Assembly (NCBI RefSeq): GCF_014839805.1
Contig: NC_051134.1
Coordinates: 12,493,170-12,557,169 of the forward strand
Length of the DNA: 64,000 bases
Source: Manduca sexta
Taxonomy: Eukaryota; Arthropoda; Insecta; Lepidoptera; Sphingidae
Reading direction: 5' to 3'
Shown: one piece after another, positions 1-11,926 of the stretch
How the letters are laid out: each line of letters opens with the position of its first letter
Position numbering within the stretch: position 1 is the first letter of the stretch
Made by a program: the position numbers and the translations under genes
The notes under the pieces: generated by a model
What the model was told of the DNA's origin: nothing
Databases searched by the model: none
What the model saw: only the letters and a program-made list of their open reading frames with translations

Positions 1-1669
1 TTAATAAAAAAATATATTAAATAATATGCTAATCTCTACATATACATAATTAATATGGCGAACATCTAGCTGTAAATTTTTTCTTGGAAATATTTGTGAA
101 GTAATTTAAACACAAGCTTAATTAACAGGAAAAATGGTCCTTTCATATATCAAAATAGTTATCGCCAAAAACTCTTTTTCGATCGGGAGAATGTAACGGT
201 CATTAGTTTAACGCACCTAATGGAATTCGAAGCTAATAAAATATCTGTAAACAGAATGGAATGCAATAACCATAGAATAAAATAAACATATTCGTGGCCT
301 AACATTGTTTACGGTTTATCTTTCATCTAATAGTGAAAGTGTTCTAAAAATGTGATGAAATATTCAGATTATTACACTTAACTGCACCTTTTCACTTCAC
401 ATTACCAAGATTCGAAAACACATTTCACTGAAGAAAATGAAGGAGGAAGTGATGTTAACCTACGTTGAAAGATAATTTGTCAAAACTATGAAATTGAAAG
501 CACTTGCAGAAAGCCTAGACGGAAAGATTAATGAAGGCGTTAGAATTAATAGAGGTGGTAATCTGTTTCCTCGGTTTAACGGACCTATATGGTATGACTG
601 ATGTTAAACGGTTCATAGATTTGTATTAGAATTAACTGTATGGACTGCTTTAAACAAAATTTTGAGACTAATACCCGGCGTAATTCAATGTTGAGCGCTT
701 AAGATTTTTAATTTATGACATAATACTCAAAGAAGTTTTTAATTTTATTAATTAAAATTAAAGTGTAGAAACGAACATCAAAATATATAATAAATATTTG
801 AATTAGCTACAGCTGGACATTATTGCGTTAAGACCCAAATCATGTGCCTTTTTTGGAAAATGGTGAACGTTTTTGATGACCTTTCCACTATCTCGCACAC
901 GAAAGCCTTAAATGCAACGTGTAAGTGATACCAAGGCCGCTATCGTATTGAATTATTGCCATGTTTTTTCATTGGAAAAGATTAACATTATGCATTGTCA
1001 ACAAGTTACACGTCGTAAATAAATATTAAACTTTCAATTTCTCCATAATGATATATACTGTTTGGTTTCGTGTTTATGGTTTCGCAAATTGACTCTACGT
1101 ATTTATTATTTTAGTAATACCAGGAAATAATGCCAAGACTAAAGTAAAATACTTTATAATTCTATACAAGTATCTTAGAGATATTTTTAATGGCTATTGC
1201 AAGCTTTTGACAGTTTGTCATTTATGTAAACGGAAAAATATTTTTTGCCAAATTTCATTCTCTTAAAACAATAAAATTTTAGCTAAGTATTTTAATCTTG
1301 GTTCACCGTTGTGGTTTACTAAGTAGGTAAACGTTTTCCAGGTGATCCATCGGAGAGTAGAAATATAGTCAACTGCCGACTAACCGACGTAGGATGTGGT
1401 TGTCCATATTAATGCTGGTGCCGCGAGTTAGCACCCGTCCCACGTAAAAAACGTGTTATGAGATAACCTTTCTACAAAAAACGCTTCTCTACGATTGTAT
1501 ATTTTACATTATCGTTGCAGTTATTTCATTAACAATCATGAACCACATGTCGCGAGTATTTTATATAAGAAATAAAGTTTTTACACTTTCTAAAACTAGT
1601 TTTTACAAGTTGTAAACTAGGAAATAAACTTGGTATTGTTACATTGTTTGTAAAAGTACTCTTAAAACC

Positions 1670-1845
1670 GCAAAACGGCTTTTAAGGGCGGAGCACCTTT
1701 CTCTGGGAAAAATATGAACTTCATAGTTGCATAAGCTCTCTTTTTACCATAGAGAGCTTTTGGGGTTATCGTATGGCGCGTGCGGAAAACGCCGTAAACA
1801 AGCGGCGCCACAGCACCGGCCTAGGGCTGCTATCTCTTGACTTTT
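1670..1845. other. GC-richer patch, possible repeat, with a small hairpin
   Basis: ttaagggcggagcacctttc, aaaacgccgtaaacaagcgg and cgccacagcaccggcctagg stand out from the AT-rich flanks. aagctctc and gagagctt (about 1733-1761) can pair. There is no coding frame. It may be a transposon end. Confidence 0.25.
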
Positions 1846-2394
1846 TACACTATTACTATATATATAACTTTTGGTATTGAATAAAAAACACAATTTCGTT
1901 TATAGTTTTTACTTATAGGAGTATTGGAAGAAAATATTTACTTAGAAATTATTATCAGAATTTGCAATTAAATGACTTTTTTTTTTATAAATCACAGTAT
2001 TCAATCGTTGGTAATATTCACAGACTATTGTTTATTATTCATTTAACACATAATTGTCACAATATGCAACCTAATTATGGTTTAAAACTTATATAATTTT
2101 GCAATTTTATTTGAAAATTTTTAGTGCAGTAAACTACCGTTCGTCAAAAAGTAGCAACCTTACTCGAGACGCTATCAACAACACGCCCCATAACGGTCGC
2201 AGTTGACTTTTATAATTCATTATATTTATATTAATATCAACCAAAACTTGATTTTGTATTCGTGGGATGCGTATAATTTAAATTGATGTATTGTACTTTT
2301 GTTTCCTAAATTCGATTGCATATTGGGAGACGAAAGAAATTTTTGGAATCGAATTATTGATTTAGACTCTATCTGTGCACTTACATACATATTA

Positions 2395-2535
2395 AGATCA
2401 CACGTCTATCCCATAGGGGTAGGCAGATAAGTGCCACTTTCCACAATTCTGCCATACTTCTCTCGTTTCCTTCACCTTCATCAATCTTTCATGCTCAGGG
2501 TACGGTTCAGGGTACTTTTGACCTGGCCTATATTA
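2395..2535. repeat. Probable interspersed repeat remnant
   Basis: cgtctatcccataggggtag, aagtgccactttccacaatt and ttctctcgtttccttcacct have the flavour of a common lepidopteran repeat, but there is no second copy in the window to confirm it. Confidence 0.3.
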
Positions 2536-3700
2536 TCTTTTTTATCTGTGTACTTATTAAAAAAAAATGGCCAGTTTTTGCCATAGACCAGTATTGATAA
2601 TTAGGATATATCTCCAAAGACGACCATTTGTTGCTACCCAGCTTTCAGTTCTATATATAAGTGATAATTGAGCACAAACGTTTATCTTTTCCTATAATTC
2701 ACAGTAAATAAAGTTGTTTCCACAGTTTAAACAGATTATAACTTACCGTTTGCCGAGATGGGATCAAATGAATGGTTGTATGTACGGAAATCATTACTTT
2801 CATCACGAAGGATTGACTTAAAACCGCTGCAAAATGGCTCTACTGTTTTTTTACACAGCATATATTCCTAGATTGTACAAGGTGCGATAAAATATGATGT
2901 ATCAATATAATTTATAACATGTCTTTTAAATCTTTTTTCGTTTTTGGTTGGTTATTTTCTATTTCAAAAACGTATATAAAAAGAGGTCTATAATTAAATC
3001 CGTAGACACTAAATGTGACATTTATTTCGTAGATAACATTAAAGTTTGTATATTAAAATAATCAGCGTATCATAATGTCGTAATTAAAGAATTACCTTAT
3101 TAGAATTGGTAATGAATCTCGGCAAGAAGCCAGTTTCCGGAGTCATCAATCACGATAAGTTCCTTGCAGATCTTTGATGTAATTTACATTGACATAACCA
3201 TACATAGTTCATATTACATATAACATAGGGTTGCGTCTAGATTATCAAATATCTCAAATAACTTGTATGCACATAGATTTTGTAACAATGGGCATTATGT
3301 AGTGTGTTCGCGATATATTCGTATTCTGCTGGCCGCGACGGCCCTCAGTGGTATTAACGCCACGAAACAAAAAGTTTGCAAATGCCATAAATATTGCACG
3401 CATATGCATAATATCGCGTGCTCCAGCTCCAGCTGGTGCGCAGATCTCAAACATTTCGCGACCTTTGCCAGATACGCAAGTGACGTGCAAAATGCACAAT
3501 TAATGGCAGTTGCTGTAACAGTTGTCACGTTCTTGGCAGATTTGAAAATCTCGACAGCCTTATGTCGATCAATATTATGTTACTTAAAAAAAAACTAAAT
3601 ACTTTCCTGATAAAAATTAGGCTAGTTGTTGGTTGTGGTTTGTGACAGGTGATTTATACTTATATATAAAGCTGAATAGATTGTTTTTTTTAAACACGAT

Positions 3701-3872
3701 AATGAGGAACTTCTTCGGACGTCTACCGACGAGGTGGACAGATGACCTCATAAAAGCTGCAGGAGGTCGCTGGATGCGGGCCGTTTCCATTAGGGCGATC
3801 TGGAAATCTTTGGGGGAGGCTCATGATTAGCAGTAGACATCTGGCGGCTGATGATGATGATGATGATGATGA
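3701..3872 (+). pseudogene. RTE-type LINE 3' end: reverse transcriptase C-terminus plus (GAT)n tail
   Basis: The frame ending at 3830 reads R-L-P-T-R-W-T-D-D-L-I-K-A-A-G-G-R-W-M-R, then W-K-S-L-G-E-A. This is the familiar C-terminal motif of the lepidopteran endonuclease-reverse transcriptase polyproteins that end in (GAT)n. Codons that normally read Y-V-Q-Q-W are mutated (catgattagcagtag), so a premature TAG appears. Seven or more GAT repeats follow. It is a 5'-truncated dead copy, typical of target-primed LINE insertion. Confidence 0.75.
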
Positions 3873-4734
3873 ATCAGTAACTTCTAAAGAGAAATGAAAA
3901 TAATCGCTAATAGGAAGCTACATTATTCCTGAGTGCTATAGGTTACCGTTATCCCGGAAAAACCTATTCACACGGGCAGAATCGCAAACAAAAGCTGGCT
4001 AGTTATAATTAGCCTTGAGTTATATTTAACAAAAGTAATGATATATTTTATGTTATGTCATTGAGCTTTTCAGGATAAAAATACCTAAAAAATTATAATC
4101 CACGTGCCGAAATTCACTCAATTCTGCATAGCGGTTTTTCCATTTTCTTCTTATAAACAACCAAACATCTTGGAATGCATTCATAATAAAAGTAAGAAGT
4201 AAGTACATCATGTTTTTTTTCTGAATAGTTTATATTTATAGTATATTTTTATATGACAGCATATCCAAGGTTAAAGATTTTTAGTCAGTTCTCGCTATTC
4301 CTACAATATTTTACATAATAAATATAGAATTGTGTAGTCACTGGCTGAAATAGTACCAAATGCTTGTTAACAAGCATCCTTGTGCCACTCAAAGTTTCTC
4401 TAGTAACGTAAAAAGAAGCCTAAATCTAATCTCACTGACAGCGCATTTAATTTACATTTGCATATTCTGCAAAATGTTAATATTACATTACAGTAAATTC
4501 AGTTTAAGTGTATTGACTAATATTTAGAGCAATGTTGGAGTAATTCAGACGCTACTAGATAGATCGAATGATTCGCTAAGATAAATATAAACCACAAGAT
4601 TTGTGGAGTTGACTAAACGCTGTGTATTCTTCGGCTTAAGTCGGTTCCGTTTCGATTTCATCAGCTTTTAGGTATTTCCCATTATATGCCATCAAGACTG
4701 AGTTTTTTCCTCAATTTAATATCTGACTATTATT

Positions 4735-4947
4735 ACAAATGTGTTTGTAAAAATATTTGAATGTTTAGATGTTTGTGAGAAGTAAACTCAGAAATAACTG
4801 AACGGATTTCGACGAAATTTGGCTTATTAATAGACCACGTCCTGGATTATCATTACGCAATTTTTTATAACGCGAACTTGCTCCCGCAGGCAATAATCTA
4901 TACTATTATATAAAGTTGAAGAGTTTGTTTGTTTGTTTGAACGCGCT
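4735..4947 (+). repeat. Degenerate interspersed repeat, 5' part of a compound block
   Basis: Contains aactgaacggatttcgacga, aatttggcttattaatagac and gcgaacttgctcccgcaggc. These words are typical of a very common lepidopteran repeat with the theme 'new position in the host, cgaaatttgg, ...cccgcgggc'. Its transposon class cannot be fixed from one copy. It leads directly into the minisatellite that follows. Confidence 0.5.
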
Positions 4948-5652
4948 AATCTCAGGAACTACCGGTTCGAACTGAAAAATTATATTTGTGTTGAATAGCC
5001 CTTTGTTTGTGGAGTTTGTTTGTTTGTTTCTATATATCATCACGTTATGACCAATAGGAGCGGAGTAGTAATGGCTAATCTCAGGAACTACCGGTTCAAA
5101 CTGAAAAATATTTTTGTGTTGGATAACCCTTTATTTGTGGAGTGCTATAGGCGAAATATCATCACGCAATGACCAATAGGAGCGGAGTAGTAATGGCTAA
5201 ATATCATCACGCAATGACCAATAGGAGCGGAACAGTAATGTCTAATCTCAGGAACTACCAGTTTGAACTGAAAAAATATTTTGTGTTGCATAGCCCTTTG
5301 TTTGTGGAGTGCTATAGGCTATATATCATCACGCTATGACCAATAGGAGCGGAGTAGTAATGGCTAAATATCATCACGCAATGACCAATAGGAGCGGAAC
5401 AGTAATGTCTAATCTCAGGAACTACCAGTTTGAACTGAAAAAAATATTTTGTGTTGCATAGCCCTTTGTTTGTGGAGTGCTATAGGCTATATATCATCAC
5501 GCAATGACCAATAGGAGCGGAACAGTAATGTCTAATCTCAGGAACTACCAGTTTGAACTGAAAAAAATATTTTGTGTTGCATAGCCCTTTGTTTGTGGAG
5601 TGCTATAGGCTGTATATCATCACGCTATGACCAATAGGAGCGGAGCAGTAAT
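4948..5652 (+). repeat. Minisatellite with alternating 123/167-bp periods
   Basis: The phrase aatctcaggaactaccrgtt recurs at 4948, 5077, 5244, 5411 and 5534, i.e. steps of 129, 167, 167 and 123. The longer unit equals the shorter one plus a second copy of an about 45-base module containing catcacgcaatgaccaatag and gagcgga. Units share tttgtttgtggagtgctata. The later copies are nearly identical to each other, which suggests recent unequal exchange. Confidence 0.85.
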
Positions 5653-6000
5653 AAAACATGTTGCAAAAACGGGGAAAAGTTATTAGTTTTGAGAGCTTCC
5701 GTTGCGTGCGCTGCGTAAATGGTTAAAGTTATGCAACAATGATGTATGACGGGATTGTTCCTCTTAAAAAGTTCTACAAAAATATATTATACAACAAAGT
5801 CCCCCGCTGCATCTGTCTGCCTGAACGTGTTAAACTCAACAACTACCCAACGTATTAAGATGAAATTTGGTATTGAGACAGTTTGAGACCCTGGGAAGAA
5901 CATAGGCTCCCGGGAAAATATATAGCGTGACTTTTATAACGGAAAACTTTAGCCCGAAAAACTTTATAACGCGGGCGGAGCCGCGGGCAATTGCTTTATA
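5653..6000 (+). repeat. Degenerate interspersed repeat, 3' part of the compound block
   Basis: Includes gagagcttccgttgcgtgcg, aaatttggtattgagacagt, gagaccctgggaagaacata and acgcgggcggagccgcgggc. The last words are a widespread lepidopteran repeat end. Together with 4735-5652 this could be one non-autonomous element whose middle is the minisatellite, as seen in some Helitron-like families. That assignment is an inference. Confidence 0.5.
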
Positions 6001-9000
6001 AATAGATTGTTTTATATAGTTAGAGTTTACGTCGTGACATGCAGATAGGAACGGCCATTTCAGGCGAGCGAAGCTACGAGTAACACCTAGTATTTCTTAT
6101 TCTACTACAATGATATCAAAGAATTTGAATATTATAGAACCATGTTGTAGAGTTTGCGATAGTAACACCATGTCATAAAAATATAACATGAAGGTGCAAA
6201 CATTTATCTTTTCTCCCAATCCTTATTCCTTCCTTTGTTGGCAGCATAATGTTCGTATGACTCTTCTGGTTTTGAGGATACTGCATTTTCGTCGGCATTG
6301 GAGATCATTCAATTCTAGCTAAATCATATATTAGCTTACCGATCCATGCAATAAAAGAGGGTTTATATTTACTTTAAAAATTTTAAATTGTAGAGAAATA
6401 AATAAGAAAAAACATTCCAAAATTTTTAATCAGAGATAACATTGTTATTTCACATTGAAAATGCTGTGTTTGTACAATTTACCCTTGCCGCCTAATTCCA
6501 TACTATCAAGATGAAGCTACACTAAATGAGAACACGTGTTTGGATACTCTGAATAATCCAAATTCCATTCTAAATGTGCTTAATAGTGTTAAACTTTGAT
6601 AAATTCTTGCGATTCCTCACATCAAGCCATATTATATCCAGCGCTCTGGAGTCTTGCGTGAGAACAACAAAATTATGCACGACTCCTCTCATAATGTAAG
6701 TGTTCGGTTAGGAATTCTCATTATACCTTTTTAGGGCAGATTATAGTTATATCAGAACAATCGTTTTGAAAAATTTTAGAACGGTATTAATTTATACCCA
6801 TTATTATTGAATGGAAATATATTATAGTGTTATATAATTTGCGATTTATATTCTTATTTGCATATTTAAGTTATCAAAATATGACTTAATAACGTTATAG
6901 TTTTTTAAACGTACTCGTAGAGAGCGTAAAGCGTATGTATACATAAAACGATATATTTTTTTATTTGGGCATATTATGTTATAATGAAAAAATATTGACA
7001 CATCCTGCAATGTTCGATCAATACCTTTAACTTTTATTACTTTACTTGTTGATTTCCATTTATAAACGATACATAATGGAAGAATGTAATTCATACTTGT
7101 TATAGCGGATGTAAAAATTGTCTTATAACATGTTTTACTATAAACCTCAATATTTATGGGTAAATTCACTTTAGAATGCAAAATATCACGTCCATTCAGT
7201 AATTTTTTTATCTTGAGATAACGTTTCCGAATAAAATAAGGTAAAAACTTCGATTTAACCGAATATTGATAAGTATCATCGTTTTCTTATATGGAGGTAT
7301 ATAATCGGTTGGCTGTATATTTAAGTAGTTCGTTGTCACTTCTATATAAAGAACGATAATTAAAGACGGTTACTTTAATCATAGGCTGGAAGTGCAAAGT
7401 ACAAGGATGTGCATTAATTTTAGGGTACCTAGAACATCAATGAAATATAACATTAACTTTTTAATTATTTTTGACATGTTAGTCCGGAATGGACATATGG
7501 TGTGGCTTAATAATTTATAACTCAAAAACAGTTAGAAGCTGATTAGCATGATGATAAAATGCCATAAATATATAACATCATGAACCAATTAGTATTGCCA
7601 ATAAGAATTTACCTGAGGTGAGCCATAAATACCGTATTTTTCTCTACAAATGGAGATACTTTATTCATGGTACTATAGTAGGTTAAGGGCAGGTATATAA
7701 CGGCACTTGAAACAATTTATACTATTAATAATAACAAGATACGCCGCCATAAAGATGGAATTACAGAAACTTCAAAGAAACGAGCGGTAAAAGCAGACAT
7801 TTAAAAATAAATAATATTTTTTTACGGAACCTCCATTATAATGCATTACTCATTCTTGACCGGTTATTTGCATAATTTAGTTCGCGATTCCGATGGTCTG
7901 ATGGAGATAAATGCACGTGCGATGACCCGTCCACAAAAAACTCGCTGAAGAAATTAGGTCAAGATTGACAGAAAATGTCTCCTTACTGACGCATAGTGTG
8001 GAATCGCAAGGTTAATTACGTGGAAATATTAAAATAATATCACAATTATTATGATGGGTTACAATACGTATTACGAACATTACAGTGCGATGTAAACTAA
8101 TCAAAATGAAAGGGATTACCCAGGCAAAATATTCTTATTTTTACAAGGGTTACGATTTATCGTAATAGATTTTTGCTGGACAAAATTTTTGGTCTTCTAT
8201 CGCATTAGGAGCGTTCTGTGATTTATTTAGAAGAAAGATTCAATCCAAATCTAAGATAGCAATTGCTGTTACCAAAGGCCAGGTAGGATAGTAAATAATG
8301 CACTCTCGGTTATTAGTTATTTACATTCCATATTGCAAGCCAGTGATTATATCTATTGCTATACAGAGATCGGAAAATCTTGGAGAATTCATATAAAATT
8401 TTGATCGTCTCGGATCAAAATCTTACCAATTTTCCTTTGTTTCACGTGGTAATTAATATAATTTTCCATCATAATTTCCACAAGAGCTTCTAAAACGGTC
8501 TATAACAAATCATATTTAGAGTTTAAAAAAGTTTTGAAGCCATTCATATCTTATTTTGAATTTTACGGGGCAAGTGCAAACTTCGTGTACTAGCCACATC
8601 AGCATAGTTACAATGCGGGACATTTTAATCCGTTAAAAAATATATTCCGTCACGTTTTACTTACTTTTTAGGGAAATAACGTATGCGACTAGACAGATTT
8701 ACTTTAAAAGCATATCTTTTCCAATCTGCTATAATATTATGCACGATAGTTAACTTATCGCTCTAATAAAACTGGGAAATACATAAAAGGCGCGTAATAA
8801 AGGTAAATTTTATTCGTGAAGGAAATTAGTTTGGTAAATGTTTTTTACTTCGGTGCCGTGATTAAGATCGGGTGGCTACCGAATGATGTAACAGGATCCT
8901 GCGACTCGGTCACCCCGTCGGGACGGATCAGCGCATGCTTGTCCTTACAGTCTAAAGAAAATATATTGGCATTTGCCCTTACTTCATTTAAACATTTACC

Positions 9001-9015
9001 TCCTTATTCATTAAC
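6001..9015. other. Gene-free AT-rich sequence
   Basis: A minus-strand ORF of 111 codons (6846-7181) has biased, AT-driven composition and no recognisable motif. A GC-richer stretch at 8860-8955 lies in a 70-codon + frame ending in a cttacag-like acceptor word; it is not assignable. Confidence 0.5.
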
Positions 9016-9251
9016 GTTATTTATCTAAGGACGGAGAATTGCTGTGATAACAAGTCTGTTTCTCAGTGCTGACGGTATGGCAGCTTTCGCAGTGCGTAGA
9101 CATAGGGCCCTAGTGATTGGTTAATATTGAGATACAACTTTAATCTAGTTGTCTGTCAGATAAACAGCTGAATAAAACGCAAGCTGTCAGATAAACAAAG
9201 CTGAGAAACAGACTTGTTGTCACAGCAATGTTCCGTCCTTAGATAAATAAC
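9016..9251. mobile_element. MITE with 51-bp terminal inverted repeats
   Basis: The left end gttatttatctaaggacgga (9016-9066 in full) is repeated in reverse complement at 9201-9251 with 48 of 51 matches. The interior of about 134 bases has a repeated word, ctgtcagataaaca, at about 9155 and 9184. There is no coding capacity. The flanks do not give an unambiguous duplication, so the superfamily is open. Confidence 0.75.
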
Positions 9252-10090
9252 TTTTACGAATACTACAAAGAAGATATTCGTCGGTAGCAATCGCTATATC
9301 ATTAATATTTCTGAACATAATTTGCTAAGAAGATAATTTAGAGAATAGTATTAAAATTGACCTCACCAATTTCTCAAGAAATCGATGACCGAAATAGTGT
9401 TGCAGAAATCGTTACACAATTACAGCTGTCGTAGTATTTCAATACACAAGGAAAATATTGATAAAAACACATTAATTATTAATGAGAATTAGGTTCATCC
9501 TTGAGGAATTATTACGAGATAAAAATATTCAATTTGAATATAACGATCTTGACATATTTAGGACTAGCGCTAAAAATTTAATAAATCGCTTTATTGATAC
9601 AATAGGCGCCAGTTCACCCACTTAGTCTCAGCACCAATCTGATTAGATAATAATCGCCGTAATTTGTAGGTCAAAATATTATGATAGCCCAACACATTAT
9701 ACTAAGTAGGTGTGACTTGCCAACTGCAATTGAATACAGTCAGTGAGTAATAAAAATTCAATTTGTATTTACAGTTTTTAATTGTAAGTTTTATAAGAAA
9801 CTGGTACTATATTATATTGTGAACGTTTGTCCAACTTTAGGCATCTATGAAAACTTTATATTTTCGTAATTGACTTTTTTTCTAAGTATTTTCATTTTAA
9901 GACAAATTTTATAGCCAAGAAAAACCTTACTAAATACATGTCCACGATAATGTACAATTATGACGTGCGTTGTCGATCTCTTAGAAAAGGAATAGAGATT
10001 ATTGGGAAGAGAAATTACCCTCTAACATATGGACTGTAAGAAACATTACAGAATATCTGTCATTAGACGCCAATTACATTACTGCTAATG
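9252..10090. other. Gene-free AT-rich sequence
   Basis: Nothing recognised between the MITE and the LINE fragment. Confidence 0.5.
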
Positions 10091-10384
10091 TACGCTTCTA
10101 TCCTGAAAGAGCTTCACATCAAACAAAGACTTACGTCGATTGTGCAAATGCGAATCCTCAAGTTCTTTGGTCACGTCATCCGTAATGAAAGCTCCTTGGA
10201 ACGATTGTTGATACTGGGAAGAGTAGAAGGCAAACGTCCTCGCGGCCGAATACCCACCAAATGAACAGACGTTATTAAATCGGTTGCAAGGTGTTCTCTT
10301 ACTGAATGTACACGCAGTGCCATGAACAGAGAGAGATGGAGGAGACTCGCTAAAGTCGCAATCAATTTATCAGACAATCCATAA
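10091..10384 (+). pseudogene. LINE endonuclease/reverse transcriptase C-terminal fragment
   Basis: The frame from 10091 gives F-F-G-H-V-I-R-N-E-S-S-L-E-R-L-L, then G-R-V-E-G-K-R-P-R-G-R, T-D-V-I-K-S-V and R-E-R-W-R-R-L-A. This is the conserved tail of craniofacial-development-like or endonuclease-RT proteins encoded by insect LINEs. The conserved Trp before T-D is a TGA stop at about 10260, so the copy is broken. The homology starts abruptly at the 5' side (in-frame TAG at 10064). Confidence 0.75.
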
Positions 10385-11673
10385 CCACGACCACTCTGCC
10401 AGGAGTGTACGACTGAGAAGAAGACATTACTACTTACAAAGCATGCGACCATTTAGGTAATTAACAACAAAGTCACATACATAAACGTCAATATTAAATT
10501 CAGGTTCTTGTGGAGAACTCAAAGCTGGATTATGATAACTATCTACCTATACCAATCTAGTAATATAAATTTATTATTATATCAGCAGGTATTTAGCACT
10601 CAATTTAAATCTTAGACCTGTGCCCGTCAATAATAGTCAAAGATACATTTAGGCCAATTCCATAGAGACGTATATTATTATTTTTAAGCATAATCCTCCG
10701 AACAGGGGCCGTAGAGGCTTCAGACCGCAAAGAAGACTTACAATCTCCGCAGGTGTCGTCTGCCCCGCATCTTTGCTTTCGTTTTTATTTCGACGCCTTT
10801 GGTACCTTTCGCCTGCCCCCATCAACGACAGTTGTACACGATTTAATCGTTTTTATGTGGCACGGTCGCTCGCACGCTGTAATGTATAAGTACCGTAAAT
10901 ACATTAGTTCTTAAATGTTTTAAATAACTGCTTTTGGAAACCTAAAAACGTGGACGATTTACCTAATTGTTTATTGAGTTTTTAGAAAGTAAAGATTTTT
11001 ACAATAGCATATCTAAATAAATAAGTCATCATTATATGAAATGAAATGGGTAATTAAAGTAAAAGTTCGTAATTTGGAACGCATAGAGACTCCGATTATT
11101 ATATTCAAAGACGTTTTAGAAAATTTGATAGGCTGGTTTCACCTTCATAGCTCTATGTATAGAGTTTAGATAGGTCGTATAGTAAATTGTTGACCATTAA
11201 ACATAATAATCAACACTTTTCTCCTAACGAAAAGAATAAATCAAGTGTTTAAATTGTATTTTTGTCAACCCTATTTTTGTGTCGTTCGCAGTCGATCATG
11301 TAAGATGCATCTTTCTAACATAGACAAGGGATACAAAGACAACTTTAACAAAGACCTTGTTAAAATTCTTCCACAGAGGTCCGTTATGTGACCCACCCTA
11401 TTAAAATCAAACAAAAGTGTAGAACTATGCATAGAAAACCGTTTTTTTTGCTTACACAACAATGCTAAACGTCGCCAAAATATTAGAATGCCGTAACGGG
11501 AAAAAATCCGTAATGGAATACTGATTTCCTGGCTAAAAGCTTTTTATCCTTATTTATCAGACTTAAATTCTTGACACAGTGTATAGAAGCTACTAAAATC
11601 TATAAGAAATCCTAACTGTAAAATCAATATTGTGTTATATGTTTTTTAAATTATTATTAGGTTAGATTAATCT
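10385..11673. other. Gene-free sequence
   Basis: A GC-richer stretch at 10700-10880 (gtcgtctgccccgcatcttt) has no coding frame that I can support. The rest is AT-rich. Confidence 0.5.
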
Positions 11674-11918
11674 GACTACCTCGGTGGCGTAGTTGTATTA
11701 CGGAACGACTGCAGTGCTGAGGTCTCGGGTTGGATCCCCGGGTCGGGTAAAATGATATTGGGTTTTTCTACTGAGTCTTGAATTTGTACACGATATGGCG
11801 ATAGGCTCGCCTATCACATCATGGGACGGATTATTCATGGCGTAAAAGTGTGTGCACCAGTTGCGCCTCTGACTACCCCTTAGCTAAAAGGTGTGAATGT
11901 GAGTGTGTTTGTGTGTAT
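11674..11918 (+). mobile_element. tRNA-derived SINE (family B)
   Basis: The head tacctcggtggcgtagttgt, a B-box-like ggtctcgggttggatcc, then gatattgggtttttctactg and a body with gatatggcgataggctcgcc and cacatcatgggacgga. It ends in a GTGTGT stretch. Eight-base direct repeats, attaatct, flank it (11666-11673 and 11919-11926). Confidence 0.82.
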
Positions 11919-11926
11919 ATTAATCT

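Larger units (their letters stand above)
1..3700. other. Gene-free AT-rich sequence
   Basis: Apart from the two patches listed separately (1670-1845 and 2395-2535) I see no exon with good borders. At 3254-3598, three ORFs of 77-111 codons overlap on both strands in a slightly GC-richer block; none resembles a known protein. Confidence 0.5.

Noticed and set aside
4948..5652. CRISPR-like array
   Set aside because: Repeat units are over 120 bases with no unique spacers; this is a minisatellite in an animal genome.
6846..7181. 111-codon minus-strand ORF as a gene
   Set aside because: Composition is dictated by AT-rich DNA, there are no splice or family signals, and no known domain.
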